A stretch of 43,647 nt of DNA from NCBI RefSeq assembly GCF_000518865.1, contig NZ_JAEK01000043.1:1-43647 (forward strand), written 5' to 3'. The position numbers were made by a program, and so were the translations under genes. Positions 43,423-43,647 of the stretch are shown piece by piece; positions within the stretch are counted from its first letter, which is position 1, and each line of letters opens with the position of its first letter. This DNA comes from Bacillus sp. J37. Its GTDB lineage: Bacteria; Bacillota; Bacilli; Bacillales; Bacillaceae. The notes beneath the pieces were generated by a model. The model was not told the origin of the DNA. It searched no databases and saw nothing but the letters and a program-made list of their open reading frames with translations.

Positions 43423-43647
43423 TTATATTACAGTGTGTACTTTTAGATAATGATCTAAAGCAGAGGGAAGACCCCTCTGCTTTAGTCTTTTGTTTGAGAT
43501 TGCTCTTTGAACAACTTTCGATAAACCGATGTATCGATAACCTCTTCGACAGAAGGTTAATCCCTTCGCCTCTCCCTCAGGGATTCCTAATTGGATAAGC
43601 GATTTGATTCGTTTCTTCGATACCTTCCATTGCTTCCATATGATGAC
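43423..43647 (-). CDS. Group II intron reverse transcriptase/maturase, C-terminal part (runs off the window)
   Basis: 75 in-frame codons read from the right edge to the stop at 43423-43425. The peptide begins VIIWKQWKVSKKRIKSLIQ, continues LGIPEGEAKGLTFCRRGYRYI and GLSKVVQRAISNKRLKQRGL, and ends near LDHYLKVHTVI. It matches the C-terminal maturase region of LtrA-type proteins (WKQWK..KKR...L..LGI). The N-terminal polymerase domain lies outside, so activity of the whole element cannot be judged. Confidence 0.88.
   Translation of the reverse strand, partial: VIIWKQWKVSKKRIKSLIQLGIPEGEAKGLTFCRRGYRYIGLSKVVQRAISNKRLKQRGLPSALDHYLKVHTVI

Overview
The window looks like chromosome of an endospore-forming Bacillaceae bacterium (Bacillus or a close relative such as Metabacillus or Cytobacillus). 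Reasons: low G+C, strong AGGAGG-type ribosome binding sites, spore germination genes, a Spo0E-type phosphatase, sporulation-kinase-like histidine kinases, an S-box riboswitch, catabolite (cre) boxes and Bacillus-type intergenic hairpin repeats. No rRNA, tRNA, CRISPR array, prophage or IS element is visible. The only mobile element is the 3' end of a group II intron at the right edge.

Layout. 1-4410: repeats, then a minus-strand ABC transporter of the ribose/galactose class (permease, double ATPase, lipoprotein) behind a SAM riboswitch. The riboswitch points to a methionine-salvage substrate, most likely methylthioribose. 4515-6639: a 41-residue protein and glnS. 6776-11104: an orphan sensor kinase next to a Med-like binding protein, then an alpha/beta hydrolase with a Fur-like palindrome over its -10 box, and a small HTH protein. 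11215-15388: a four-gene germinant receptor operon in the order D-B-A-C. 15689-15859: a Spo0E-family phosphatase, too short for most gene finders. 16024-18796: methionine gamma-lyase, a divergent Fpg/Nei glycosylase and a methyltransferase. 18943-20729: a ReoY/YpiB-like protein and a second orphan PAS kinase.

20953-30654 is a complete galactan cluster. A wall-anchored galactanase (GanB) cuts galactan outside the cell, GanSPQ imports oligosaccharides, GanA (GH42) splits them inside, and GanR represses. Two copies of one perfect palindrome and a cre box form a readable regulatory circuit. 31015-41948 is a second carbohydrate region: a HAD phosphatase, a GH13 alpha-glucosidase, and an operon for an ABC-imported fructoside (binding protein, two permeases, YesL-like protein, GH32 hydrolase, MalR-type repressor). 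A divergent LacI regulator faces this operon, and matching operator-like sequences lie on the -35 boxes of both divergent promoters. Neither CUT1 transporter has its own ATPase, so both probably use a shared MsmX-type ATPase encoded elsewhere. 42087-43214: a DUF2642 protein and manganese catalase. 43340-43647: the group II intron 3' end.

The most notable points are the SAM riboswitch controlling a sugar-class transporter, the kinase paired with a Med-like sensor protein, the sequence-readable GanR and sucrose-type operator circuits, the galactanase with duplicated binding modules, and a hairpin element present in two copies. All assignments come from reading the sequence; no database search was run.
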